Positions 1-5,541 of a stretch of 6,772 nucleotides of DNA are shown here, in pieces; position 1 is the stretch's first letter, and the number at the start of each line of letters is the position of its first letter. The stretch lies in the NCBI GenBank assembly GCA_900553005.1, contig USBU01000067.1, positions 1-6,772 on the forward strand, in the 5' to 3' direction. Below the pieces are notes generated by a model. The model was not told where the DNA came from. It made no database searches and saw only the letters and a program-made list of their open reading frames with translations. The DNA comes from an uncultured Eubacteriales bacterium. GTDB lineage: Bacteria > Bacillota > Clostridia > Christensenellales > Pumilibacteraceae. Position numbers and translations under genes: made by a program.

Positions 1-35
1 AAAAAATCAAGGGTTTTTTTATTTTTATTTTTTAT
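1..35. other. Low-complexity A/T-rich contig start, possible weak terminator
   Basis: The window opens with A6 (1-6), a 7-nt spacer and T7 (14-20), followed by more T-rich sequence. Read on the minus strand this is an A/T-only hairpin ending in T6, about 60 nt beyond the stop of the alkylation-repair gene, so it could act as a weak terminator. It lacks a GC stem. It may equally be a low-complexity stretch where assembly stopped. Bases 36-81 hold nothing I recognise. Confidence 0.25.
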
Positions 36-81
36 GCCTGTCCCCAATTACCCGCAACTCTTTTATTTAAAATTTTACAAC

Positions 82-765
82 TCAGGATTTGACCTTCAGC
101 GTCCGTAAATAAGCCTTTCGCTCTTCGGTTATCCGGCGGGATTCGACGGCTTTTTGTATAGCTTTGTTATGAACGAACGGAGATAAACAATTTTCCTTCA
201 GCGCGGCCGAAGCCTCGTCGTAAAACTTAACAAGCATGACGGAAAGTCCCCAGGCAAGAGCCATATCCGTATAATACTGTCCCTGAACGATTTTTTTGTA
301 GATTTTCAAAGCTTCGGAAAAATATTTTTCGTCCAGGTAAAAGTCCATCAACATTACGGCTAGAAAACGCTTATAAAATTCGCCCTCGTGACAATAAAGC
401 GACCGAAAAGAATCAAGGAAAAAAGCTCTGTTGCGCCGGACGGCGGTAAGCGAAGCCGTTATACAGTCCACATGAGCCCAGTTGTCAAACGCCGGCAAAA
501 TGAATTCCAGTCCGTTCTTGACTTTTTCCGCGTCTTTAATCCTTCCAAGACAAAAGCCATACGCAAGCACCTCCTCGAACGAATCGAAATTTTTTGCTGC
601 CAACGTTTCCGCCAGATCGGCCTCTGAGGCCGACGCAATAAGCGCGCGCAGCTCGGGGACGCGTATGCCCTCTATCCTGTAACCGGTAAAAATCAGTTTT
701 TTCTGAAAAACGGCATAGCCTGCGTCAGCCATGCCGTTCATCCTACCGCGTATCGCACCCTGCAT
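82..765 (-). CDS. DNA alkylation repair protein, AlkD-like HEAT-repeat glycosylase
   Basis: This is a 227-residue protein of the AlkD/COG4912 type, cytoplasmic, built of helical HEAT-like repeats. Family members such as Bacillus cereus AlkD (about 237 aa) excise N3- and N7-alkylated purines. Visible marks are GIRVPELR (33-40), the DNWAHVD block (94-100), YYTDMALAW (164-172) and the C-terminal HNKAIQKAVESRR (199-211). W96, D100 and W172 sit where the catalytic Trp-Asp-Trp set of AlkD is expected, and R133 may match its active-site Arg, so activity is plausible. I keep the first ATG: residues before M12 resemble the extra N-terminal helix of homologues, and the start lies 3 nt after the carrier-protein stop. 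AGGAG is 15 nt away, which is long. M12 (start at 732), preceded by GGTAGGA at 8 nt, is a real alternative. The gene is cotranscribed with the ACP gene. The family call is firm; substrate is inferred. Confidence 0.9.
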   Translation of the reverse strand: MQGAIRGRMNGMADAGYAVFQKKLIFTGYRIEGIRVPELRALIASASEADLAETLAAKNFDSFEEVLAYGFCLGRIKDAEKVKNGLEFILPAFDNWAHVDCITASLTAVRRNRAFFLDSFRSLYCHEGEFYKRFLAVMLMDFYLDEKYFSEALKIYKKIVQGQYYTDMALAWGLSVMLVKFYDEASAALKENCLSPFVHNKAIQKAVESRRITEERKAYLRTLKVKS

Positions 766-768
766 AAT

Positions 769-987
769 TTAAGCTGAAAGCTCCTCTATCTTTGCAACCA
801 GCTCGTCGACAGTATCAATTCTTATATCGTCGGGAAACGTAATACCGAATTTTTCCTCGATAGCCATAACAAGCTCCACCTTATCGAGCGAATCAAAACC
901 GAGATCGGAAAAGCTGTCGCCGGGCTTAAGGCTGCCTTCGCCGCGATAATCTGCAACGATTTTATTAAGCTCAGTCAAAATGTCCAT
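769..987 (-). CDS. acpP: Acyl carrier protein
   Basis: This 72-residue acidic protein carries growing acyl chains as thioesters on a 4'-phosphopantetheine arm, normally for type II fatty-acid synthesis in the cytosol. The attachment serine is S33 in the motif GFDSLDKVELV (30-40), which forms the start of recognition helix II. The following MAIEEKFGITFPDD segment and the C-terminal helix TVDELVAKIEEL are typical. It is a few residues shorter than E. coli AcpP (about 77 aa), mostly in the loop before helix II. The start is fixed by GGAGG (993-997) 5 nt upstream of ATG. It is first in its operon, with the alkylation-repair gene 3 nt behind. No fab genes are in view, so a role in a specialised pathway cannot be excluded, but the sequence looks like a housekeeping ACP. 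Confidence 0.95.
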   Translation of the reverse strand: MDILTELNKIVADYRGEGSLKPGDSFSDLGFDSLDKVELVMAIEEKFGITFPDDIRIDTVDELVAKIEELSA

Positions 988-992
988 TATAT

Positions 993-997
993 CCTCC
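993..997 (-). promoter_or_regulatory. Ribosome binding site of acpP
   Basis: GGAGG on the minus strand sits 5 nt before the acpP ATG. It decides that start. Confidence 0.85.
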
Positions 998-1020
998 GTG
1001 ACAAATAATTTTCAGGTTAA

Positions 1021-1050
1021 ATTATATCAAATAATTCCTTTGTTTGTCAA
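1021..1050 (-). promoter_or_regulatory. Consensus sigma-A promoter of the acpP operon
   Basis: On the minus strand a perfect TTGACA (1045-1050) and a perfect TATAAT (1021-1026) are separated by 18 nt. TGA immediately before TATAAT gives an extended -10 (TGN). Transcription should start near 1014, leaving a leader of about 27 nt that includes the RBS. This predicts strong constitutive expression, fitting an acyl carrier protein. Confidence 0.88.
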
Positions 1051-1233
1051 CGGGACGAATAAAGTTTACTTTACCGGCAAAACGTTTCCTTCTGCCGCTA
1101 ATTATTCAGCGTTTGCGGTTTTTTAAAATATGCCGCTCGATAAAGGGCAATTCCGACCGCTTTATCCGTTATCGGCTAGCTTTAAAGCCTAACTGGCATA
1201 AGAATCGCCTTGTCAGGAAAATCCCCGTAATTT

Positions 1234-1268
1234 TTACAGATTTATCGCGCACAGTAATGCGCCTGTAA
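1234..1268. repeat. Imperfect dyad / hairpin
   Basis: Outer arms TTACAG (1234-1239) and CTGTAA (1263-1268) enclose inner arms GCGCA (1247-1251) and TGCGC (1258-1262). The inner loop is 6 nt and there is a 7-nt one-sided bulge. It would fold on either strand. It lies beyond the likely terminator of the upstream operon. No function is assigned. Confidence 0.4.
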
Positions 1269-1294
1269 TTTATTAAAGCTCTGTCCGCAGCCTG

Positions 1295-1322
1295 AAGAAA
1301 AACGACGGCGATAAACGCCGCC
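1295..1322 (-). terminator. Probable rho-independent terminator of the phosphate/ribokinase/PHP operon
   Basis: On the minus strand GGCGGCG (1316-1322), a 5-nt loop and CGCCGTC (1304-1310) form a 7-bp stem with one G-U pair. The tract GTTTTTCTT follows. It lies about 70 nt past the PHP-gene stop, in the right orientation. A wider inverted repeat, AGCTCTG (1277-1283) and CAGAGCT (1322-1328), flanks it. The same bases also fall in a startless open frame, which lowers confidence a little. Confidence 0.6.
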
Positions 1323-1392
1323 AGAGCTGTATATATTACGGGTCCGGCCTTAAAAACCGACTAAAGACGCCGAACGCCTGTTATTAGCCGCG

Positions 1393-2145
1393 TCATTCTT
1401 TCGGCGGCGCAAACGGATCTTCTTCCGATAAAGAATATTTGGGAACGCGTACCTTTTCCAGATAGCGCGCCAAGCTTACGCTGTCGTTTACGTCGTCCGG
1501 CACATAAACCGCGCTTCTCAGCTTATGCCAGTCGTAATGCGTATCCCCGCCGCATGTGACGATAAGCCCGTTGTCTGCCGCAACCGACAAAACCTCTTTT
1601 TCGCAGGAGGTGCAAAAACCCACGCAACCGTTTATTTCCAGTCCGTCCAAAAGACTTACGTCCTTGAGCGAATGCTGCTGCTCCGTCCTGAAGGGATGCG
1701 CCTGCACCACCAGAACGCCGTTATCGCGGCAAACAGCATGCAATTCCTTTAAATCGAGATCGCACAACATGGGAGAGGTTCTTAAAAAGCCTTCAGTAAC
1801 GCCTATAAGAATATAGTCCGCGTAATTTTGCGCCAAAAATTCGGCCGAATACCGATCGCGGCTATATTTGCAATAAGGAGCGAAAAGAGTAACCTCCGCG
1901 CCTAAAAATACCTCCAGCCCTCGCTTTGCTCCTTCTGAAAGCATTTCCCTGTACGCCGCAATATAAGCTTCCAGCCATTCCTTTTCTTCGACGCCGTTTC
2001 TTTCTATATACGACCTGCTGTAATGATTGGTAAGCATTACAGCCTTAAAGCCGCAGGCAGCGTACTTTTCCGCAGCGGCCTCCGCCGTCAGACGCGAACA
2101 GACGCTGATCGGCGAGGTATGAAAATGTGTTTCCAGCTTTTTCAT
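1393..2145 (-). CDS. PHP-domain metal-dependent phosphoesterase
   Basis: This 250-residue cytoplasmic protein is made of a single PHP domain. PHP enzymes use a cluster of two or three divalent metals to hydrolyse phosphoesters; relatives include histidinol phosphatase and nucleotide or oligonucleotide phosphatases. The metal-binding pattern is complete: HFH (H7, H9), NH (H41), GAE (E84), QAHPF (H150) and GGDTH (D201, H203). There is no polymerase or DNA-binding extension, signal peptide or membrane segment. The ATG overlaps the ribokinase stop as ATGA with only a weak purine-rich RBS (GCGAG), suggesting translational coupling. It is last in the operon and ends before the terminator at 1295-1322. 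Neighbours that import phosphate and phosphorylate ribose suggest a small sugar-phosphate or nucleotide substrate, but this is inference. Histidinol phosphatase is less likely, since no his genes are nearby. Confidence 0.88.
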   Translation of the reverse strand: MKKLETHFHTSPISVCSRLTAEAAAEKYAACGFKAVMLTNHYSRSYIERNGVEEKEWLEAYIAAYREMLSEGAKRGLEVFLGAEVTLFAPYCKYSRDRYSAEFLAQNYADYILIGVTEGFLRTSPMLCDLDLKELHAVCRDNGVLVVQAHPFRTEQQHSLKDVSLLDGLEINGCVGFCTSCEKEVLSVAADNGLIVTCGGDTHYDWHKLRSAVYVPDDVNDSVSLARYLEKVRVPKYSLSEEDPFAPPKE

Positions 2146-3050
2146 TTCTCGCTGTCAATCACCTCCTGAACTTCCTTCAGCGACGGTATGCTTACCGCCG
2201 CTCCCTCACGGGTAATGGTGATAGAGGAAGCTACGGCGGCAAATTCCGCCGCCTCCTTAAGGGTTTTGCCCTCGCTGAGCTTAAGAGCGCACGCACCAAC
2301 AAACGTATCGCCTGCGGAGGTTGTATCCACCGCCTTTACCTTACGCGCGGGAATATAATCGATATTCTGTCCTTCCGCAACTGCCGCGCCGCGCGCACCA
2401 AGCGTTACTATGACCTTTTTAACGCCCAAAGAATACAATTTTTTTACTGCCAGAGCCAGCTCCACGTCGCCCGACGGGTTTACGCCGGTAAGAATCTCCG
2501 TCTCGCTCTCGTTCGGCGCGATGACGTCCACGTTCTGCATAAGGCTTTCGGAAAGAGCGACGGCCGGAGCCGGATTAAGAATTACCGTCATACCCTTATT
2601 TTTTGCGGCGGCCGCGGCATACTCAACGATTTCAATCGGAATCTCAAGCTGCATAATGAGAATATCTCCCGGACAGGCGTCCTTAAGCCCCTGATTGACG
2701 TCCACCTCGCACACGCAGTGATTAGCGCCCTTATAAAGTATTATGCGATTGTCGCCGCCCTCGACTATAATCATGGCCAATCCGCTGCTTGTTTCAGTTT
2801 CCGTAACGCAGGAAACGTCCACGCCGAAAGCTGACAGGTTTTCCTTAAGCGCGCGCCCGTTGGCGTCACGCCCCACTTTGCCTATCATTTTTACGGCTCC
2901 GCCCAGCTTGGCAATGGCTACAGCCTGATTGGCGCCCTTACCGCCGGGATTTATATAGAATTTATCAGCGGAAAGCGTTTCGCCGTTTTTAGGTAAATAA
3001 GGAACGGTCATGACCATATCCATATTGATACTGCCCAAAACATATATCAT
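2142..3050 (-). CDS. rbsK: Ribokinase, PfkB family
   Basis: This 302-residue cytoplasmic kinase should phosphorylate D-ribose to ribose 5-phosphate using ATP, feeding the pentose phosphate and nucleotide pathways. Family marks are GSINMD (6-11), the substrate-binding PGGKGANQAVAIAKLG (35-50), NPAPA (159-163), PNESE (179-183) and the catalytic signature DTTSAGDTFVGA (242-253). D248 is the expected base and T-S-A-G-D forms the anion hole. Length matches E. coli RbsK (309 aa). The ATG at 3050 is set by GGAGGT 7 nt upstream. It lies 27 nt after the transporter gene and overlaps the PHP gene by 4 nt. No ribose transporter or RbsD is in view, so ribose may come from nucleoside turnover. Another PfkB sugar kinase specificity is possible, but the G-D-N-R, PGGKGANQA and NPAPA patterns favour ribose. 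Confidence 0.92.
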   Translation of the reverse strand: MIYVLGSINMDMVMTVPYLPKNGETLSADKFYINPGGKGANQAVAIAKLGGAVKMIGKVGRDANGRALKENLSAFGVDVSCVTETETSSGLAMIIVEGGDNRIILYKGANHCVCEVDVNQGLKDACPGDILIMQLEIPIEIVEYAAAAAKNKGMTVILNPAPAVALSESLMQNVDVIAPNESETEILTGVNPSGDVELALAVKKLYSLGVKKVIVTLGARGAAVAEGQNIDYIPARKVKAVDTTSAGDTFVGACALKLSEGKTLKEAAEFAAVASSITITREGAAVSIPSLKEVQEVIDSEK

Positions 3051-3058
3051 AAATATTA

Positions 3059-3063
3059 CCTCC
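3059..3063 (-). promoter_or_regulatory. Ribosome binding site of rbsK
   Basis: GGAGG (followed by T) on the minus strand lies 7-8 nt before the rbsK ATG. It occupies the short gap after the transporter stop, which indicates independent translation within one mRNA. Confidence 0.8.
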
Positions 3064-3077
3064 GATATCGATAAAAA

Positions 3078-4745
3078 TTATTTTACCTCGTTCAGCTCCT
3101 TGCGCTTTGATTGCGAGCCCGTCGGGTTTTTAATGGAGAACGCAATATTGATCAGATGGTCCGCAATGCGCTCCAGGCCGGATATGGCGGCAAAGAAATA
3201 CGTGCCGCGCTCCACCGCGCAGTCGCCGGAATTGAGTCTTTCGATATGACTGGCGCCAAGCGAATCCTTCATCGCGTCAACTTCCTCCTCTATGGAAGCT
3301 ATACGCTCCAATACGATATAATCGCGGTGTGAAAACGCATGTACGCTTAAATCGAACATATTATCCACCTTATTATACATCTGGGCCAATTCCGCCACAG
3401 CCGCTTCGGAAAAATCCACGTTCTCTTTTTCCATTTCCTCGGCCTGCTCCAAAAAGTTTTCGGAATGATCTCCTATACGCTCGATATCGCTGATAACGTG
3501 GTGATAAGCGCCTATCAGTTTTTCGTCGGACTCGGACAACGACAGAGATGCCAATTTGATAAGATACCTGGCGATAGCGTGATAGGTGTGATTGATTCTG
3601 GCTTCGTTTTCGGCCACTTTGTCTTTATTTACGTAATCGCGGGTTATAAGCGCGTTGACGGAAAGAGAAAGATTTTCCTTTGCAAGCTCGGCCATAAACA
3701 GAATTTCCTTTTGGACCTGAGCAACTGCAATAGGAGGCGTATGCAAAAGCCTGTCGTCGATATATTTAAGCTGATAAATCCTTTCCTCCGGCTTGGGCTT
3801 ATCCTTGATTATCAGCTTGGCAAGCTTTACAAGCTGTTTTATAAACGGCAGCAGCATCGCGGTTGTAATAATGTTGAAAGCGACGTGGAACCATGCGATT
3901 TGCATCTGAGGATTGGAAAACACGGAAGACAGCAAGCCTACGACATACGGTCCTAAAAGCCACAGCACAACGGTAAATACAATCGTACCGGCAAGATTGA
4001 ACAACAGATGAATGAGCGCGGTGCGCTTGGCGTTGGTGGTGGTTCCTACCGAGGCTATCACCGCGGTTATACAGGTGCCTATATTGGTACCGAGCACTAT
4101 AAAAAGCGCGTTACCGACGGACAACGCCCCTTGCCCGACCATGATTATCAGCAAGCCTGTGGCCGCCGAGGAGCTTTGAATCAACGCGGTGAAAAGCGTG
4201 CCGACAAGTATCAGCAGAAGCGGAAATTCAATGGCGGCAAACATATTGCCGAACATGTTTTTAATTTCCGAATTGCCAAACGCTCCGCTCATCGCGTCGA
4301 GTCCGACAAACAGAAGGCCCAAGCCGCAAAGCACTCCGCCCGCTTTTTTTACGGAATCATTTTTAAAAAACATCATCATGACTCCGACAAACGCAAGCAC
4401 GGACGCGTACAGCGACACGTTAAACGCTGAAAATGAAATAATGATGCCGGTTACAGTAGTGCCTATATTGGCGCCCATGATGATTGCCGTCGCCTGCGTA
4501 AGCGTCATAATTCCCGCGTTTACAAAGCCGATGACCATAACGGACGTCGCGGACGAACTTTGTATGATTGCCGTAACCGCCGCGCCTACGCCCACGCCCG
4601 CAAAACGGTTGTCGCTGATACGGCTGAACAACCTTTTCATGCCCTTGCCCGCGCTGCGCTCCAGTCCGTCGCTCATCATTTTCATGCCTGCCATGAAAAC
4701 GCCGCAGCCGGCCAGAAGCATAAGTATGCTGTTAAAAATTGCCAT
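3078..4745 (-). CDS. Na+/phosphate cotransporter with C-terminal PhoU-like domain
   Basis: This 555-residue inner-membrane protein belongs to the bacterial Na/Pi-cotransporter II family (NptA/YjbB-like), which moves phosphate with sodium. Residues 1 to about 310 hold many hydrophobic segments and two inverted-repeat halves. Each half carries the signature pair: QSSSATS (62-68) with GANIGTT (91-97), and QSSSAATG (190-197) with GTNIGTC (219-225). Residues about 335-540 are a soluble helical PhoU-like domain with two metal-binding motifs, ERIGDH (422-427) and ERIADH (525-530). The tail is basic. GGGAG (4754-4758) 8 nt upstream fixes the start. It is first in an operon with ribokinase and the PHP enzyme, under the promoter at 4850-4878. 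The PhoU-like part probably senses or gates phosphate flux. YjbB-type proteins can export phosphate under excess, so direction is uncertain. Confidence 0.93.
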   Translation of the reverse strand: MAIFNSILMLLAGCGVFMAGMKMMSDGLERSAGKGMKRLFSRISDNRFAGVGVGAAVTAIIQSSSATSVMVIGFVNAGIMTLTQATAIIMGANIGTTVTGIIISFSAFNVSLYASVLAFVGVMMMFFKNDSVKKAGGVLCGLGLLFVGLDAMSGAFGNSEIKNMFGNMFAAIEFPLLLILVGTLFTALIQSSSAATGLLIIMVGQGALSVGNALFIVLGTNIGTCITAVIASVGTTTNAKRTALIHLLFNLAGTIVFTVVLWLLGPYVVGLLSSVFSNPQMQIAWFHVAFNIITTAMLLPFIKQLVKLAKLIIKDKPKPEERIYQLKYIDDRLLHTPPIAVAQVQKEILFMAELAKENLSLSVNALITRDYVNKDKVAENEARINHTYHAIARYLIKLASLSLSESDEKLIGAYHHVISDIERIGDHSENFLEQAEEMEKENVDFSEAAVAELAQMYNKVDNMFDLSVHAFSHRDYIVLERIASIEEEVDAMKDSLGASHIERLNSGDCAVERGTYFFAAISGLERIADHLINIAFSIKNPTGSQSKRKELNEVK

Positions 4746-4753
4746 AAATTATT

Positions 4754-4758
4754 CTCCC
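4754..4758 (-). promoter_or_regulatory. Ribosome binding site of the phosphate cotransporter gene
   Basis: GGGAG on the minus strand, 8 nt before the ATG at 4745, supports that start. Confidence 0.7.
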
Positions 4759-4787
4759 GATTCTTAAACTCTAAATACTCTTTCGTA

Positions 4788-4824
4788 CCGGAAACGGCAA
4801 TGGCGCCGGACGATAAAATTCGTC
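4788..4824 (-). promoter_or_regulatory. Hairpins in the phosphate cotransporter leader
   Basis: Within the predicted leader, GACGA (4820-4824 on the minus strand), a 6-nt loop and TCGTC (4809-4813) form a perfect 5-bp stem. CGGC and GCCG (4795-4808) form a second stem directly adjacent. Both lie upstream of the RBS. They do not match a riboswitch class I know. They may be incidental folding or a modest leader structure. Confidence 0.3.
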
Positions 4825-4849
4825 ATAAATCGCACAATTACCTATTTTA

Positions 4850-4878
4850 ATTATAGCTTGTAAACCTATTAAAGTCAA
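4850..4878 (-). promoter_or_regulatory. Sigma-A promoter of the transporter/rbsK/PHP operon
   Basis: On the minus strand TTGACT (4873-4878) and a perfect TATAAT (4850-4855) are separated by 17 nt. Transcription should begin near 4843, giving a leader of about 98 nt before the ATG at 4745. I see no clear Pho box (direct repeats of about 7 nt spaced by 4) next to the -35, so phosphate control is not evident from this sequence. Confidence 0.87.
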
Positions 4879-4942
4879 CCTTAAAACCGCAGGATTTTTT
4901 TATTATTCCGGCGCGTCAGCCGTTATTTACGGGCGAATCATT

Positions 4943-4976
4943 ATTGCCGCCGGGCAAACGCAACGAGTGCGGCAAT
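4943..4976. repeat. 8-bp perfect inverted repeat between divergent promoters
   Basis: ATTGCCGC (4943-4950) and GCGGCAAT (4969-4976) are exact reverse complements separated by 18 nt. The repeat lies about 65 bp upstream of the transporter -35 and about 90 bp before the small gene start. It could be a regulator site with half-sites about 2.5 helical turns apart, or a chance dyad. Confidence 0.4.
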
Positions 4977-5024
4977 CGGTACGCATACAAAACCCGGAAA
5001 AAAACGACCATTTTGATTTATCCG

Positions 5025-5056
5025 ACTGAATATTTAGCGTTTGCATAATTTATACT
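5025..5056 (+). promoter_or_regulatory. Candidate promoter of the small orphan gene, sigma-K/sigma-E-like
   Basis: No good sigma-A pair is present: TATACT (5051-5056) has no -35 partner at 16-18 nt. Instead AC (5025-5026), a 17-nt spacer and CATAATTTA (5044-5052) fit the pattern AC-N17-CATANNNTA known for the sporulation sigma factor K; the -10 also fits sigma E. Transcription would start near 5057, about 10 nt before the RBS. The assignment rests on few fixed bases. Confidence 0.35.
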
Positions 5057-5066
5057 ATAGATACAC

Positions 5067-5072
5067 GGAGGT
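5067..5072 (+). promoter_or_regulatory. Ribosome binding site of the small orphan gene
   Basis: GGAGGT sits 10 nt before the ATG at 5083 with an A-rich spacer. This strong signal is the main argument that the short frame is translated. Confidence 0.8.
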
Positions 5073-5082
5073 AAAATAAAAA

Positions 5083-5280
5083 ATGAGCAAAAAACCAAAA
5101 AACGGCACGTGCGCAAATTCGCATTCGCCGAATAAAAGCATGGAGCGTAAAATAACCGACGTAGTGGTTCACGAAAGCGATATGGCCGAGTCCGACAGCG
5201 CCCCCTACCGAAACATGGCCGAATACAAAATGGTGCCTAAGGACGACGACAACGGGACGTTTTCATCGTCGAGAAGCTGA
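5083..5280 (+). CDS. Small hydrophilic protein of unknown function
   Basis: I do not recognise this 65-residue protein. It is almost entirely polar, with no signal peptide, membrane segment or long hydrophobic core, and is probably disordered. The N-terminal third is basic (MSKKPKNGT, then NKSMERK). The C-terminal part is acidic and serine-rich (HESDMAESDS, KDDDNGTFSSS). MAE occurs twice (residues 34-36 and 45-47). One cysteine (C11) is present. It is believable as a gene because a strong GGAGGT RBS precedes the ATG, GC-rich codons match its neighbours, and a perfect terminator begins 24 nt after the stop, making it monocistronic. The upstream region resembles a sporulation-type promoter, which would suit a small spore or coat protein, but nothing in the protein itself proves that. 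It does not show the GPR cleavage-site pattern of alpha/beta-type SASPs. Confidence 0.75.
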   Translation: MSKKPKNGTCANSHSPNKSMERKITDVVVHESDMAESDSAPYRNMAEYKMVPKDDDNGTFSSSRS

Positions 5281-5304
5281 GTAAAAAATAAACCGATTTG
5301 ATTT

Positions 5305-5332
5305 CCGCGCTTTACCAGCGCGGATTTTTTTT
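5305..5332 (+). terminator. Rho-independent terminator of the small orphan gene
   Basis: CCGCGCT (5305-5311), loop TTACC and AGCGCGG (5317-5323) form a perfect 7-bp GC-rich stem, followed by A and eight T (5325-5332). It begins 24 nt after the stop codon and isolates the small gene from mrp. Confidence 0.93.
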
Positions 5333-5478
5333 AAATTTACGCGCCGATATATAAGCGTCGGCAAACCGCAAGTCTAGCTGAGCGCACCCGTCCTCAACAA
5401 TTATTTCGGTAAAAGTTGCCCGGTAAAACGTATATCCGATTTATCGTCAACTCAAAACAAAATTATCGTCGGCAACGT

Positions 5479-5507
5479 TTGACTAAAACCGAAACACGCG
5501 TTATAAT
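5479..5507 (+). promoter_or_regulatory. Sigma-A promoter of mrp
   Basis: TTGACT (5479-5484) and a perfect TATAAT (5502-5507) are separated by exactly 17 nt. Transcription should start near 5514, about 28 nt before the mrp ATG. Its position rules out translation from the upstream in-frame TTG at 5416. Confidence 0.9.
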
Positions 5508-5525
5508 AAAAGCGCTGCAAAACAT

Positions 5526-5532
5526 AAAGGAG
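5526..5532 (+). promoter_or_regulatory. Ribosome binding site of mrp
   Basis: AAAGGAG lies 9 nt before the ATG at 5542 and decides that start over longer in-frame alternatives. Confidence 0.85.
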
Positions 5533-5541
5533 CGAATTGTC

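Larger units (their letters stand above)
1051..1392. other. Gene-poor interval between the two minus-strand operons
   Basis: No gene with both a start codon and an RBS is visible in these 342 bases. They hold a likely minus-strand terminator (1295-1322), a dyad at 1234-1268 and a startless minus-strand reading frame (1169-1360) with a hydrophobic stretch. There is also a weak plus-strand hairpin ending in T6 (CCGC at 1096-1099, GCGG at 1115-1118). A plus-strand frame from a TTG at 1044 has no RBS and begins inside the acpP -35 box, so I do not treat it as a gene. Confidence 0.6.
4746..5082. other. Divergent regulatory interval between the transporter operon and the small orphan gene
   Basis: These 337 bases separate two divergent transcription units and hold no gene. 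On the minus side are the transporter RBS, a leader of about 98 nt and its promoter (4850-4878). In the middle is an 8-bp inverted repeat (4943-4976). On the plus side are candidate promoter elements (5025-5056) and a strong RBS (5067-5072) for the small gene. GCAAACGC (4954-4961) is repeated in inverted form as GCGTTTGC (5037-5044). Confidence 0.6.

Noticed and set aside
1096..1124. Plus-strand terminator ending in TTTTTT
   Set aside because: The stem is only 4 bp with a 15-nt loop and there is no plus-strand gene upstream to terminate.
1044..1268. A 74-codon plus-strand frame from TTG
   Set aside because: It has no RBS, begins inside the acpP -35 box on the other strand, and its composition (many K, R, F, L) looks like translated non-coding sequence.
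2127..2834. A long plus-strand frame opposite ribokinase
   Set aside because: It is antisense to a clearly conserved kinase gene, has no RBS, and shows no recognisable motif.
3465..4430. Plus-strand frames of 140-163 codons opposite the phosphate transporter
   Set aside because: They lie entirely within the transporter gene, whose signatures are intact. They are shadows of its codon bias.
5416..5541. A 42-residue N-terminal extension of Mrp from TTG at 5416
   Set aside because: It would be translated through the mrp promoter (5479-5507), lacks an RBS, and homologues begin at the cysteine-rich segment.
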